Of a stretch of DNA of 64,000 bases, positions 43,247-59,901 are shown one piece after another (the stretch's first letter is position 1; every line of letters begins with the position of its first letter). This DNA comes from Luteolibacter sp. Its GTDB lineage: Bacteria; Verrucomicrobiota; Verrucomicrobiia; Verrucomicrobiales; Akkermansiaceae. The notes under the pieces were generated by a model that had not been told where the DNA came from, did no database searches, and worked only from the letters and a program-made list of their open reading frames with translations. Both the position numbers and the translations under genes were made by a program. The stretch lies in NCBI GenBank assembly GCA_030696085.1, contig JAUYNL010000104.1:1-64000 (forward strand). The letters run 5' to 3'.

Positions 43247-43954
43247 ATGGCCAAACAACGCAGCAAACGCTACAAACAGGCGGCGGCTCTCCTCCAATCC
43301 GGAAAGAGCTACTCCCTCCCAGATGCAATCAGCACCGTGAAGCAATTCCCGGCACCGAAGTTCACTCCCACTGTCACGCTCTCCTTCCACCTCGGTGTGG
43401 ACCCGCGGAAGAGCGATCAAATGGTCCGGGGTTCGGTTTCCCTGCCGCACGGCACCGGCCGAAATGTCCGGGTCGCCGTGTTCGCCCAGGGTGCCGCCGC
43501 TGAGGCGGCCATCGCCGCCGGTGCTGAACACGTCGGCTATGAGGACCTCATCAAGAAAGTCCAGGAAGGCTTCACGGATTTCGATTCCGCCATCGCCACT
43601 CCGGACGCCATGACTGAAGTCCGGAAAATCGCGCGGGTTCTCGGTCCCCGTGGATTGATGCCCAACCCGAAAACAGGCACCGTCACCGACGACACCGCCA
43701 AGGCTGTGCGTGAAGTGAAAGCCGGTCGCGTCGATTTCAAACTCGACAAGAACGGCAATGTTTCCGGATCCATCGGCAAGGCTTCCTTTGAATCCGCGCA
43801 ACTTGAGGAAAACGCCCGCGCTTTCGTCGATAGCGTCGTTCGCGCCAAACCCGCTTCCGCCAAGGGCAACTACATCCAGGCTGTGACACTCGCCGCCTCG
43901 ATGCTCCCCGGCATTCCGCTGGAAGCCGCCACCTACACCAAAGCTTCCGCCTAA
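43247..43954 (+). CDS. rplA: 50S ribosomal protein L1
   Basis: 235 residues. KRSKRYKQAAALLQ-type N-terminus, AISTVKQFPAPKF, LHLGVDPRKSDQ-like SFHLGVDPRKSDQMVRG, and the domain II LGPRGLMPNPKTGTVT. L1 forms the stalk over the E site and often represses its own mRNA; the 94-base gap before it could host such a site, but I cannot define it. The GGAGGG in that gap is about 50 bases from the ATG, too far to act as a Shine-Dalgarno. Confidence 0.98.
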   Translation: MAKQRSKRYKQAAALLQSGKSYSLPDAISTVKQFPAPKFTPTVTLSFHLGVDPRKSDQMVRGSVSLPHGTGRNVRVAVFAQGAAAEAAIAAGAEHVGYEDLIKKVQEGFTDFDSAIATPDAMTEVRKIARVLGPRGLMPNPKTGTVTDDTAKAVREVKAGRVDFKLDKNGNVSGSIGKASFESAQLEENARAFVDSVVRAKPASAKGNYIQAVTLAASMLPGIPLEAATYTKASA

Positions 43955-43972
43955 CCCAGCACGCCAACGACC

Positions 43973-44551
43973 ATGAATCCCGATAAGAAAATCATCATCA
44001 ACGGTCTGCTCGATCGCGTCAACGCGTCCCCTTATCTGATCGTCATCGATTACACCGGACTCACCGTGAAGCAATTCACCGAGCTCCGCAATCGTCTCGA
44101 TGCCGGTGGTGCCCGCTGCACCGTCGCCAAAAACAGCTACATGCGCAAGGTGCTCACCGAAGCCGGTCTGCCGGACATTGGTGAAGGCCTCGTCGGCCAG
44201 ACGGCCTTCGTCATGGGTGACAGCGAGGTGTTCGCCGCCGCCAAGGTCATCAAGAATTTCGAAAAGGAATTCAAGAAACCGGAAATGAAGATCGGCCTGC
44301 TCGGCAATGCCGTGCTCGACGGAGCAAAGCTCAAGGCCATCGCCGACATCCCGTCGCGCGAAGCGGTTCTTTCCCAACTTCTCGGAACGATTCTCGAACC
44401 TGCTTCGATGATCGCCCGCGTGATCAAAAACAAGTTCGATCCGGAAGGCGAATCCAGCCCGAAGGAAGAAGAAGCAAGCGCCCCGGCCGCCGAAGCCGCT
44501 CCAGTTGCACAAGAAGCAGCAGCAGCCCCGGCCGAAGCCGCCGCCGAATAA
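43973..44551 (+). CDS. rplJ: 50S ribosomal protein L10
   Basis: 192 residues. NASPYLIVIDYTGLTVKQFTELRN, CTVAKNSYMRKVLTEAG and MIGLLGN-like IGLLGNAVLDG segments match L10; the C-terminal helix with ASMIARVIKNKF binds L12 dimers. An Ala/Pro/Glu-rich tail of ~35 residues is an extension. It follows rplA by 18 bases, so there is no separate L10 leader. Confidence 0.97.
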   Translation: MNPDKKIIINGLLDRVNASPYLIVIDYTGLTVKQFTELRNRLDAGGARCTVAKNSYMRKVLTEAGLPDIGEGLVGQTAFVMGDSEVFAAAKVIKNFEKEFKKPEMKIGLLGNAVLDGAKLKAIADIPSREAVLSQLLGTILEPASMIARVIKNKFDPEGESSPKEEEASAPAAEAAPVAQEAAAAPAEAAAE

Positions 44552-44687
44552 ACAAACAATCTGAATGGATGGCGGCGGCGTCTCCCGCTTCCGCCTGAAC
44601 ACATAATGGTTCCTCGTCGGGGCGGCGGCTGCCGCACTGAAATCTCCGGAGGCTCCGGAGGCGACGATACCGCAACAGGAAAACAAC

Positions 44688-45062
44688 ATGTCTAACATCG
44701 CACAACTCGCAGAAGAACTCGGCAAGCTCACCGTCCTGGAAGCAGTCGAACTCGTCAAACAACTCGAAGAAACCTGGGGCGTCTCCGCCGCAGCTCCCGT
44801 GGCCATGGTCGCCGGTCCTGCCGCCGCCGCCGAAGCCGTTGAAGAAAAAACCGAATTCGATGTCGTCATCATCGATTGCGGCGCCAACAAGATCGCCGTC
44901 ATCAAGGCGGTGCGCGAAGTGGCTCCCGGTCTCGGTCTTGCGGACGCCAAGAAGCTCGTCGAAAGCGCGCCTGCCAAGGTGCTCGAAGGCGTGGCCAAAG
45001 ACGCGGCCGAAGGTGCCAAGAAGAAACTCGAAGAGGCTGGTGCCAAAATCGAGCTCAAGTAA
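44688..45062 (+). CDS. rplL: 50S ribosomal protein L7/L12
   Basis: 124 residues. N-terminal dimer domain ([25 protein letters not shown]), Ala-rich hinge, and the factor-binding C-terminal domain ([31 protein letters not shown]). Several copies sit on the ribosome, bound to L10. The 136-base gap behind rplJ contains a duplicated CTCCGGAGG, and may allow extra expression of this gene. Confidence 0.98.
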   Translation: MSNIAQLAEELGKLTVLEAVELVKQLEETWGVSAAAPVAMVAGPAAAAEAVEEKTEFDVVIIDCGANKIAVIKAVREVAPGLGLADAKKLVESAPAKVLEGVAKDAAEGAKKKLEEAGAKIELK

Positions 45063-45077
45063 TCACCACCGGATTTC

Positions 45078-45105
45078 TCCCGGGGCGGATCGTTCCGCCC
45101 CGGGA
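45078..45105 (+). promoter_or_regulatory. Stable hairpin between rplL and rpoB (attenuator or processing site)
   Basis: TCCCGGGGCGGA at 45078-45089 pairs exactly with TCCGCCCCGGGA at 45094-45105 around TCGT. No T-run follows. A second stem, CGGAGCGA (45120-45127) with TCGCTCCG (45160-45167), encloses a TTTTT stretch. In Escherichia coli the same gap holds a partial terminator and RNase III site that lowers rpoBC expression. Confidence 0.55.
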
Positions 45106-45260
45106 ACTTCCGTCGAAACCGGAGCGAGATTCCCGTTTTTATCAGACAAACCGAGGCTTTCGCTCCGATTCCGACACATCCCTACACCGCTTGAGAACCA
45201 ACCTGCCTGAGACCGTTCGCGGCTCGGGCTCAATTTGTCATTAGAATACCACACAACGCC

Positions 45261-49214
<3,954 letters not shown>

Positions 49215-49259
49215 TTTCCAACCGCGAACCCCAACCTGACCTAAAACGTTCCTAATAAC

Positions 49260-53471
<4,212 letters not shown>

Positions 53472-53498
53472 GGTCATTGATATTCATTGATTCCAATC

Positions 53499-53537
53499 AC
53501 GTCCCGGAAGGCTCAATGCTCTCCGGGACGTTTTTTT
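53499..53537 (+). terminator. Intrinsic terminator of the rpoBC operon
   Basis: ACGTCCCGGA at 53499-53508 pairs with TCCGGGACGT at 53522-53531, followed by a run of seven T residues to 53537. Confidence 0.93.
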
Positions 53538-53601
53538 GGGGGGGTGTTTTTGTGGAGAAACATGAGTTGTCTTTTTGCCGGGAAACGGGAGATTTCCGTC
53601 C

Positions 53602-55023
53602 ATGCGTCTTTCATACCCCCTTCTGCTGTGCCTCGCTGGATTCGCTTCCGCCCAAAAAGTGAAGGTTGAGGAACTGTATGCCAGATACTGTACCGGCTGC
53701 CACGGCGCGAATTTCGAGGGTGGCCAGGGCGGCTCGCTGGTGGATGGAAACTGGAAACACGGAAGTTCCGATGACGAGATTTTCACGTCCATCGCCAAGG
53801 GCAATCTGCAGATGGGCATGACTCCGTGGGAGGGGGTTCTCAGCATCGATCAAATCCGCAGTCTGGTGATTTTCCTGCGGGAAAAGGAGAAGCAGACACT
53901 CGCCGCCGGGATGGATTTTCCGGTTCCCTCGCCCGACAAGGTGACGAAAACCGAACTTCATGATTACCGAATCGAGACCGTGGTGGAGAAGGGTCTGGCG
54001 AAACCCTGGGCCATCGCCTTTCTGCCGGACGGCCGCAGGCTGGTGACCGAGAAAGCGGGCGGACTCAGATTCATCGGAGCGGACGGCAAGATCGACCCGG
54101 AAGCCATCGAGGGCACTCCGCCGGTGATCGATCACGGCCAGGGCGGCTTGATGGAGGTGGCCCTGCATCCCGATCATCGCAAGAACGGTTGGATCTATCT
54201 GGGATTCTCGGACGGAACGCGTGAGAAGAAAGCGGACGGCAAGGAGGATGTCCGCTGCATCACTGCCGTGGCGCGCGGCCGCATCAAGGACCACCGCTGG
54301 ACGGACCAGCAATGGATCTATCGGCCCGAACCGGAGTTCCGCTCCGGAGCGGGCGTGCATTTCGGCACCCGCTTCGTGTTCGACAAGGGTTATGTCTATT
54401 TTGTTATCGGCGAACGCGGAGGCATGATGGAGGCGCAGGATCTCAAACGGCCTAACGGGAAAATCTTCAGGCTCCACGACGACGGTCGGATCCCCGCGGA
54501 CAATCCCTTCGTCAACAGCCCCGGCGCTATTCCGGGGATCTGGTCATACGGCCACCGTAATCCGCAGGGCCTCACGATGGATCCGCGCGATGGATTGCTC
54601 TACAGCACCGAGCACGGCCCGCGCGGCGGCGACGAGCTGAACCTGATCCTGCCCGGGCGCAACTATGGCTGGCCGGTGATCACCTATGGCATGAATTACG
54701 ACGGAACGCCGATGGTTGGCATCACCGCCAAGGAGGGAATGGAACAACCGCTCGTATATTGGGTGCCGTCCATCGCCGCCTGCGGGCTGGATTTTCTAAG
54801 CGGCACGCGTTTTCCCAAGTGGAGGAACGATCTCTTCGCCGGTGGCCTGGCCCAACAGGAGGTGCGGCGCATCCGCATCGTGGACCGCAAGGTCGTTTCC
54901 CAGGAAATCGTCCTCAAGAACATCGGCCGCGTGCGCGACGTGGCGTGCGGCCCCGACGGACTGCTCTATGTGATTCTCAACGATCCCGACCGTATCGTCA
55001 GGCTGGTGCCTGCCGGCGGATGA
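53602..55023 (+). CDS. Cytochrome c / PQQ-dependent sugar dehydrogenase fusion (GSDH family)
   Basis: 473 residues. Signal peptide MRLSYPLLLCLAGFASAQ. Residues ~25-110 are a class I cytochrome c: heme motif YCTGCH and a later Met in LQMGMTPW as sixth ligand. Residues ~125-473 are a six-bladed propeller of the soluble glucose/aldose dehydrogenase (GSDH/Yli) type: KPWAIAFLPDGRRLVTEK, GQGGLMEVALHP, WSYGHRNPQGLTMDP, STEHGPRGGDELNLI, GRNYGWP. Electrons from sugar oxidation would pass from PQQ to the fused heme. Periplasmic. PQQ synthesis genes are not in the window. The gene follows the rpoC terminator and is 71 bases ahead of a cytochrome b562-like gene on the same strand. Confidence 0.9.
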   Translation: MRLSYPLLLCLAGFASAQKVKVEELYARYCTGCHGANFEGGQGGSLVDGNWKHGSSDDEIFTSIAKGNLQMGMTPWEGVLSIDQIRSLVIFLREKEKQTLAAGMDFPVPSPDKVTKTELHDYRIETVVEKGLAKPWAIAFLPDGRRLVTEKAGGLRFIGADGKIDPEAIEGTPPVIDHGQGGLMEVALHPDHRKNGWIYLGFSDGTREKKADGKEDVRCITAVARGRIKDHRWTDQQWIYRPEPEFRSGAGVHFGTRFVFDKGYVYFVIGERGGMMEAQDLKRPNGKIFRLHDDGRIPADNPFVNSPGAIPGIWSYGHRNPQGLTMDPRDGLLYSTEHGPRGGDELNLILPGRNYGWPVITYGMNYDGTPMVGITAKEGMEQPLVYWVPSIAACGLDFLSGTRFPKWRNDLFAGGLAQQEVRRIRIVDRKVVSQEIVLKNIGRVRDVACGPDGLLYVILNDPDRIVRLVPAGG

Positions 55024-55094
55024 TTGCCTCGCTTTGAGAAAAATCAGACATTCCTGCTGGAACGCGGCCGGACTCCGTGCTCAGTTCGGGGCGT

Positions 55095-55514
55095 ATGAAG
55101 ATCCGAATGATATTATTGGGCTGTGCCGTGTGCCTGCTGGGTTCTGTTGTCGCCGCTGAAGACCAGGCGGACTCGCCGCTGGCGAAGCAGATGGAGACGT
55201 TCAACGACGCCTACAAGGCCTTCCGCAAGGAGACCGATCCCGCGAAAGGCGCGGCTCTGTCCCGCGAGGCGCAGCAGGCCGTGCTCAAGGGCATCCTGGA
55301 AACCCCGGAAATGTTGGCGAAAATGCCTGAGGGTCCCGCCAAGGCGAAGGCCGCCGCCGAATTCCGCAAGATGATGGGCCGGGCTTTCGTGACGCTATGC
55401 GAAGTCGAGGAGGCATTCCTGGCGGGAAACATCGCCGAAGTCGCAAAACTGGTAGAAGCCCTCAAGGAGATGAAAAAGGCCGGTCACGACAAGTTCATGG
55501 AGGAGAAGGAGTGA
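55095..55514 (+). CDS. Cytochrome b562-like periplasmic protein
   Basis: 139 residues. Signal peptide to about residue 21 (MILLGCAVCLLGSVVAA). The mature part is a four-helix bundle by pattern. Near its start KQMETFNDAYKAF resembles NMETLNDNLK of cytochrome b562, whose Met is a heme ligand; near its end KKAGHDKFMEEKE aligns with the His ligand (NAYHQKYR). Spacing of Met33 and His131 fits. It would be a soluble electron carrier without covalent heme. Its position behind the cytochrome c-sugar dehydrogenase gene suggests it takes part in that electron path; this is inference. Confidence 0.7.
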   Translation: MKIRMILLGCAVCLLGSVVAAEDQADSPLAKQMETFNDAYKAFRKETDPAKGAALSREAQQAVLKGILETPEMLAKMPEGPAKAKAAAEFRKMMGRAFVTLCEVEEAFLAGNIAEVAKLVEALKEMKKAGHDKFMEEKE

Positions 55515-55540
55515 GGCTGTCGGCGGCGCAGGCACCGCCA

Positions 55541-56182
55541 TCACTCGACCACCACTCGCGTTCCCGGCTTCACCTTTGAATAAACCGTGGGAATCGTTCC
55601 GCTAGGGCCGCGAATGCAGGCATGCGATGCCGGGTAACGGCGGATCGGTCCGATGTGGTGGCCCACTCCGTCGTTGGTCAGGCGCATCCAGTAGCGCATC
55701 GGTGCGCCGACGAATTTCCCGCCTTCGGGGATGGGATCTGCGAAGGCGTCGGCGTCGCCGTTGACGACATTGCCTTCGGCATCGAGGATTTTGCCGTATC
55801 GGTTGGAATTTTTATCGACGACTTTTTCCAGGATGTAAAAGGTGCCCGTGGGGGTGGGGCGGCTTTTGATGCCGGAGCAGATCGGGTAGTCGATGACGAT
55901 TTCCTCGCCGTTCATCAGGAAACCGCGCTGGGTGGCGAGATCGATCTTGATGTGGGAGTTCGAATCGTTGGTTCGCGAGAGCAGCTCCTCGTTTTTCCAA
56001 ACCGAATGGGTTTTCGGATAGGTCGGCTCGGCCTTGAAGTGCTCGTAGGTGCCCGCAGGATAGGGATTGATGGGTTTTCCATCCTTGTCGAATTTTGCGA
56101 TTGGCTTCTGATTGGCGCAATTTGCGAGCAGCAGCACGGCGGCGGCCCCGGCGCATCGGACAAAATTTCGAACGGTAATCAT
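55541..56182 (-). CDS. L,D-transpeptidase lipoprotein (YkuD)
   Basis: 213 residues. Lipoprotein signal with lipobox LLLANC. The YkuD domain occupies ~75-213: IKIDLATQRGFLMNGEEIV, RPTPTGTFYILEK, and the catalytic HHIGPIRRYPASHACIRGP with the active Cys. It makes 3-3 or protein cross-links in peptidoglycan, in the periplasm. It is the last of a group of minus-strand genes, convergent with the cytochrome b562-like gene. A second YkuD protein lies 2 kb away. Confidence 0.93.
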   Translation of the reverse strand: MITVRNFVRCAGAAAVLLLANCANQKPIAKFDKDGKPINPYPAGTYEHFKAEPTYPKTHSVWKNEELLSRTNDSNSHIKIDLATQRGFLMNGEEIVIDYPICSGIKSRPTPTGTFYILEKVVDKNSNRYGKILDAEGNVVNGDADAFADPIPEGGKFVGAPMRYWMRLTNDGVGHHIGPIRRYPASHACIRGPSGTIPTVYSKVKPGTRVVVE

Positions 56183-56248
56183 GATCGTGGATGATTGGCG
56201 GGGAGGGGATTAGAACGGATTCCGGGGAAATGCAACCCTCCTTGTGCG

Positions 56249-56815
56249 TCAGGGTGCGAGGCACGCTTCACCTTGCAGGCGGGAAAAGGACTCGTCGTCC
56301 AGCACCGGTCTTGCGGATTCGCGCCAGGCCGCGGGCGCTTCCGGAAGCGTGATCCAGGATCGGCAACCGCCGAAAGCTGGCTGGTAGGTGAGTTCCCATG
56401 GCTGTGCGAGTTCACGCACCCGCACTAGGGCGACGTGGATGCTGCCGGCGGCCATGCCCTTGCCTTCCCAGTCGAAACGATCACGAACGGTTTCCTCCGA
56501 ATAGATATGAAAAGGCTCCAGAGCTGCGACTTTCGCCCATTCAGTGAGGGTGACGGCGCAGAAGGCTTCGGCGTGATGCGTGATGCGCAGAGTGTCGCCG
56601 GGCTGCCATTCGGGCATGACCTCTACCTTGCCCTCGCGGACTTGGTTGCTCTGCGTGTGGAAACGGGTGGGAAAGAGGAAAAACGCTTCGTGGGCGAAGG
56701 AGAATCCCTGGCGCCCTTCGTGGATGCCGCCCTTGCGCAGGAGAATCGATTGGCGGCCGCTGGCCAGAGCGTCGCAAACAACCTGCCACTCTTTGAAACC
56801 GATGGATTCTGCCAT
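56249..56815 (-). CDS. DUF1802 family protein
   Basis: 188 residues. Follows the DUF1802 layout: GFKEWQVVCDALASGRQSIL and LRKGGIHEGRQGFSFAHEAF-type start, LFPTRFHTQ, then a beta-rich second half. Members occur in cyanobacteria and the PVC group; function unknown, though the layout resembles a nucleic acid processing fold in my reading only. ATG at 56815 is chosen because it starts the conserved segment. It follows the zinc-ribbon gene by 26 bases, suggesting one transcript. Confidence 0.8.
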   Translation of the reverse strand: MAESIGFKEWQVVCDALASGRQSILLRKGGIHEGRQGFSFAHEAFFLFPTRFHTQSNQVREGKVEVMPEWQPGDTLRITHHAEAFCAVTLTEWAKVAALEPFHIYSEETVRDRFDWEGKGMAAGSIHVALVRVRELAQPWELTYQPAFGGCRSWITLPEAPAAWRESARPVLDDESFSRLQGEACLAP

Positions 56816-56841
56816 GTGAGGTTTGGAATTCGGAATGATTC

Positions 56842-57072
56842 TCAGGCGAGGTCGTCCGCGGTGACCGTGGTTTGCTCGCGGGCTCCAAGAATGCGGGCCT
56901 GGAGGATCACTCGTGCCGGAGCGGCGTCGAAACGGTAACTGTGGCAGTTCGGGCAGAGGGCCGCACCGCTGCCGACTATCGAGTCGCAACCTTCGCAAAC
57001 TTTATAGCCTGTGGGGTTGGCGGCGATTTTGGCGGCGGTGGCCGCGCGGTTTGGTGGTGGTGAATCGGACAT
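56842..57072 (-). CDS. Small zinc-ribbon protein
   Basis: 76 residues. A CxxC...CxxC ribbon is visible: VCEGCDSIVG and ALCPNCHSYRFD. The N-terminus is low-complexity (SPPPNRAATAAKIAANPTG) and the tail acidic (TTVTADDLA). No known family beyond the ribbon. It is co-oriented with the DUF1802 gene and begins just after the rpsT terminator. Confidence 0.75.
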   Translation of the reverse strand: MSDSPPPNRAATAAKIAANPTGYKVCEGCDSIVGSGAALCPNCHSYRFDAAPARVILQARILGAREQTTVTADDLA

Positions 57073-57081
57073 GGAACTATG

Positions 57082-57112
57082 AAAAAAGCGGCACCGGTAA
57101 TCCGGTCCGCTT
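57082..57112 (-). terminator. Intrinsic terminator of rpsT
   Basis: Minus strand: AAGCGG.ACCGG pairs with CCGGT.CCGCTT (one bulge) around ATTA, followed by TTTTTT (plus 57082-57087). It starts 38 bases after the rpsT stop. Confidence 0.82.
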
Positions 57113-57150
57113 GTTTTCTGGACGCCGGGAAATTTCCGTGGATGCGCAAC

Positions 57151-57414
57151 TCAAGCGATTGCGGCGATCGCCTTCGCGGTCTTGCTCTTGAGGTTCGCGG
57201 CTTTGTTCGAGTGAATCACGTTGCGCTTGGCCGCCTTGTCCACGGCGGAGGAGAATTCGGAACCCGCCTTGGTGGCGGCATCCTTGTCACCGGCGGCAAT
57301 GGCGCTGAGAGTCTTCTTGCGCAGCGTCTTCATGCGGCTTTTTTCGGCGCGGTTGCGCTCGGTGCGGACGATGGTTTGGCGTGCGCGTTTGATCGAGGAT
57401 TTGTGGTTGGCCAT
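57151..57414 (-). CDS. rpsT: 30S ribosomal protein S20
   Basis: 87 residues. Typical start MANHKSSIKRARQTIVRTERN, then SRMKTLRKKTLSAIAAGD and AAKRNVIHSNKAANLKSK; strongly basic and helical. It binds 16S rRNA early in assembly. Monocistronic with its own TTGACA promoter and terminator. Confidence 0.97.
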   Translation of the reverse strand: MANHKSSIKRARQTIVRTERNRAEKSRMKTLRKKTLSAIAAGDKDAATKAGSEFSSAVDKAAKRNVIHSNKAANLKSKTAKAIAAIA

Positions 57415-57457
57415 GATGTTTCTGGAAAAGGTCGTTTGCCGCGTGGCAGGGGGGCGG

Positions 57458-57485
57458 AAAGTAGGGAATCGGGCGGAGGTGTCAA
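57458..57485 (-). promoter_or_regulatory. Promoter of rpsT
   Basis: Minus strand: TTGACA at 57480-57485, 16-base spacer, TACTTT at 57458-57463, then CCGCCCCCC as discriminator. About 43 bases before the start. Confidence 0.65.
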
Positions 57486-57504
57486 GCTCGTGTTTCAGAG
57501 ATTC

Positions 57505-58140
57505 TCAACTGCGATTCCGGCCACCGTTGCGGACCGTGGAGACGGTGGACTGTCCGTTCCTGCGTCCTTTGTGGATGGAGCCGCGGATGATGAAGACATC
57601 CGCCCCGTATCCCACGCGTTTGTAGAGGTCCGCAATGTCGCGGCTGGCCATGCGGATGCAGCCATAGGACGCGGGCTGGCCGAGTCGTTTCTCCTCCGGG
57701 GTGCCGTGGATGTAGATCGTCCTCTTGAAGGCGTTCTTGTTGCGCTCTTCGAGACCCTTGAGCCAGAGGATGCGGGTGACCACGGGGTCGCGGCCGGGCG
57801 CGTTGGGCTTGAGGATCTCCCCGGTCGGCCGGCGGCTTTTGAATACGGCGCCATGCGGCGCGCTGGAGCCCAATTTATTCGCCACCCGCAGATGGCCGAG
57901 CGGCGTGCGGTTGCTGCCGGGTTTGTCTCCGATGCCGAATTTGGAAGTCGAGATCTTATAGGTTTTGACCGGGGTTCCGTCTCGAACCAGCAGCATCCTC
58001 TGATCGCTCACGCTCACGATCATCTTGTTGCGCGTGTCGCGCCCGAAGTAGGGCGTGCTGCCGCAGCCGCTGAAAACAAATGCGACGAACAGGCTGAGAA
58101 AGGCTGGTAGAAGGCAACGCGGCGTCGGAAGTCCGGTCAT
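57505..58140 (-). CDS. L,D-transpeptidase lipoprotein (YkuD), second copy
   Basis: 211 residues. Signal with lipobox VFSGC near residue 26. YkuD domain at ~40-195: MIVSVSDQRMLLVRDG, SNRTPLGHLRVANK, and the catalytic RTIYIHGTPEEKRLGQ then ASYGCIRM. The C-terminal tail is basic and variable. Different in sequence from the copy at 55.5 kb, so probably not a recent duplicate. It lies 7 bases after the glycosyltransferase gene on the same strand and may be co-transcribed with it. Confidence 0.92.
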   Translation of the reverse strand: MTGLPTPRCLLPAFLSLFVAFVFSGCGSTPYFGRDTRNKMIVSVSDQRMLLVRDGTPVKTYKISTSKFGIGDKPGSNRTPLGHLRVANKLGSSAPHGAVFKSRRPTGEILKPNAPGRDPVVTRILWLKGLEERNKNAFKRTIYIHGTPEEKRLGQPASYGCIRMASRDIADLYKRVGYGADVFIIRGSIHKGRRNGQSTVSTVRNGGRNRS

Positions 58141-58147
58141 GGTTCTG

Positions 58148-59647
58148 TCACGGAATGTTTCGGTTCACGATCTTCGGTCCGGTGCCGGATGGCAGCATGC
58201 GGGAGAGCGAGGACAACGAAGTGTAGAAAAAGCCGACAGGGAAAGGCAGTAAGAGGATCGCCGAGGACCAGGAGCCACGCATGGCGGCATCCACGACGAC
58301 GAACAGGAAGAAGAAACCGAAAAGTAGTTCCACGAAAGGCGTAAGCGTCTTGATGGCCTTATAGCTGCTTTTCTTCCAGTCTGCGCGCTTGGATTGGCCG
58401 ATGCCGTATTTCGGCGTGCGCACAAAGGCGGACTGATGGTTGCAAAGCGCCTCGATGACGGCCTTCGCATTGCTGATGGACATTCCGATGCCGAGCGCGA
58501 GCAGCAGCGGCAGGTAGGGAATTTCCCGCCACCACGAGCCCGGGCGGAGCGCCTTCTGGGAAACCATGTAGAAGACGATCACCGAGACCGACGAGAAGAA
58601 GAAGATCGGGACGTTGATGATGTAGTAGGTGAATTTTCCGAAATCCGGCTGCCACTGCTGGTTCGGGTAAATCAGGAAGCAGAGCACTATGAGGAGCAGG
58701 TAGGCGAAATTCGACGTGAGGTGGGCGGTGGCCTCCAGCTTGATGAAGAGCGGCACGTCGGCACGCCAGATGGCGGGCAGCACTTTCTTGCAGACCTGGA
58801 TGGAGCCCTTGGTCCAGCGGTGTTGCTGGCTCTTGAAGCCGTCCATGTCCACGGGTAGCTCGGCCGGGGTTTCCACGTCGTTGAGGAAAATGAAGCGCCA
58901 GCCATTGAGTTGGGCGCGGTAACTGAGGTCCATGTCCTCGGTGAGGGTGTCATGCTCCCAGCCGCCGGCGTCCGCGATGCAGGATTTCCGCCAGATGCCA
59001 CCGGTGCCATTGAAGGTGAAAAAGCGTCCCGAGCGGTTGCGGGCGGTTTGTTCGAGTTCGAGGTGGCCGTCCAGGAACATCGCCTGGATACGGGTGAGCA
59101 CGTTGAATGTGCGGTTCAGGTGCCCCCAGCGGGTCTGGATCATGCCGATCTTGTCATCGGAGAAATAGTGGATGGTTTTCTGCAGCAGGTCCGGGTTCGG
59201 CACGAAGTCGGCATCCAGGATCAAAAGGAATTCGCCCTTGGCGAAACGGGTGCCGTTTTCCAGCGCCCCGGCCTTGTATCCGGTGCGGTCGCTGCGGTGG
59301 ATGTGTTCGGCGTCGAAGCCGCGGGCCTTCAGTCTCTCAATGCCCGCCCGGCAGATGCCCACGGTCTCATCGGTGGAGTCGTCCAGCAATTGGATCTGCA
59401 GCTTGTCCTGCGGGTAGTCCATGGCCGAAACCGCGTCCAGCAGGCGGTCCACCACGTGCATTTCATTGAAAACCGGCAACTGCACGGTCACCATCGGCAG
59501 ATCGGCGAACAACTCCTTCGGTTGCGGACGGTTGCGTGCGTGCTTGAGGTAGAGAAAAATGATCGTCAGGCGGTGCGAGCCATAGCCGGCGAGTCCAAGA
59601 AGCACGAGAACATAAGAGGCATACCAAAGGGGTGAGGACCAGTCCAT
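58148..59647 (-). CDS. Membrane glycosyltransferase family 2 (cellulose synthase-like)
   Basis: 499 residues. One N-terminal membrane helix (YASYVLVLLGLAGYG), a GT2 domain with VTVQLPVFNEMHVVDRLL, LLDDSTDET, LILDADFVPNPD, TEDMDLSYRAQLNGW and QQHRWTKGSIQV, and at least four C-terminal membrane helices. The D, DxD, ED and Q(Q/R)xRW set marks a processive enzyme that may make and export a polysaccharide. Substrate not certain; glucomannan- or cellulose-like polymers are usual for this subgroup (CslA-like). The ATG at 59647 directly precedes the first helix. Together with the two PEP-CTERM proteins it hints at an exopolysaccharide, but no exosortase gene is seen. Confidence 0.88.
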   Translation of the reverse strand: MDWSSPLWYASYVLVLLGLAGYGSHRLTIIFLYLKHARNRPQPKELFADLPMVTVQLPVFNEMHVVDRLLDAVSAMDYPQDKLQIQLLDDSTDETVGICRAGIERLKARGFDAEHIHRSDRTGYKAGALENGTRFAKGEFLLILDADFVPNPDLLQKTIHYFSDDKIGMIQTRWGHLNRTFNVLTRIQAMFLDGHLELEQTARNRSGRFFTFNGTGGIWRKSCIADAGGWEHDTLTEDMDLSYRAQLNGWRFIFLNDVETPAELPVDMDGFKSQQHRWTKGSIQVCKKVLPAIWRADVPLFIKLEATAHLTSNFAYLLLIVLCFLIYPNQQWQPDFGKFTYYIINVPIFFFSSVSVIVFYMVSQKALRPGSWWREIPYLPLLLALGIGMSISNAKAVIEALCNHQSAFVRTPKYGIGQSKRADWKKSSYKAIKTLTPFVELLFGFFFLFVVVDAAMRGSWSSAILLLPFPVGFFYTSLSSLSRMLPSGTGPKIVNRNIP

Positions 59648-59901
59648 GAAGGTGGGGAAATTGAGTGGATGAAGTTGAAAGCCAGGGTGCATCCCCAGGA
59701 GGTAGGTGCGAAGAGGCGGCAGCGAGGGCCGGGCCCAAATGATTGCAAATCAATCGCCAGAGGCCGCAGGCAAGCAGGACGCATCCCGCATGTCAAGCCT
59801 CAAGCCGGGTTCCGCGACGGTGCCGGAGAAAAGCGCCCGGTTCGTCCTTTGATGCGCTTGCTGCTTGCCGGAGCGGGGCGCGCGCCACCAGAATCCCGCC
59901 C

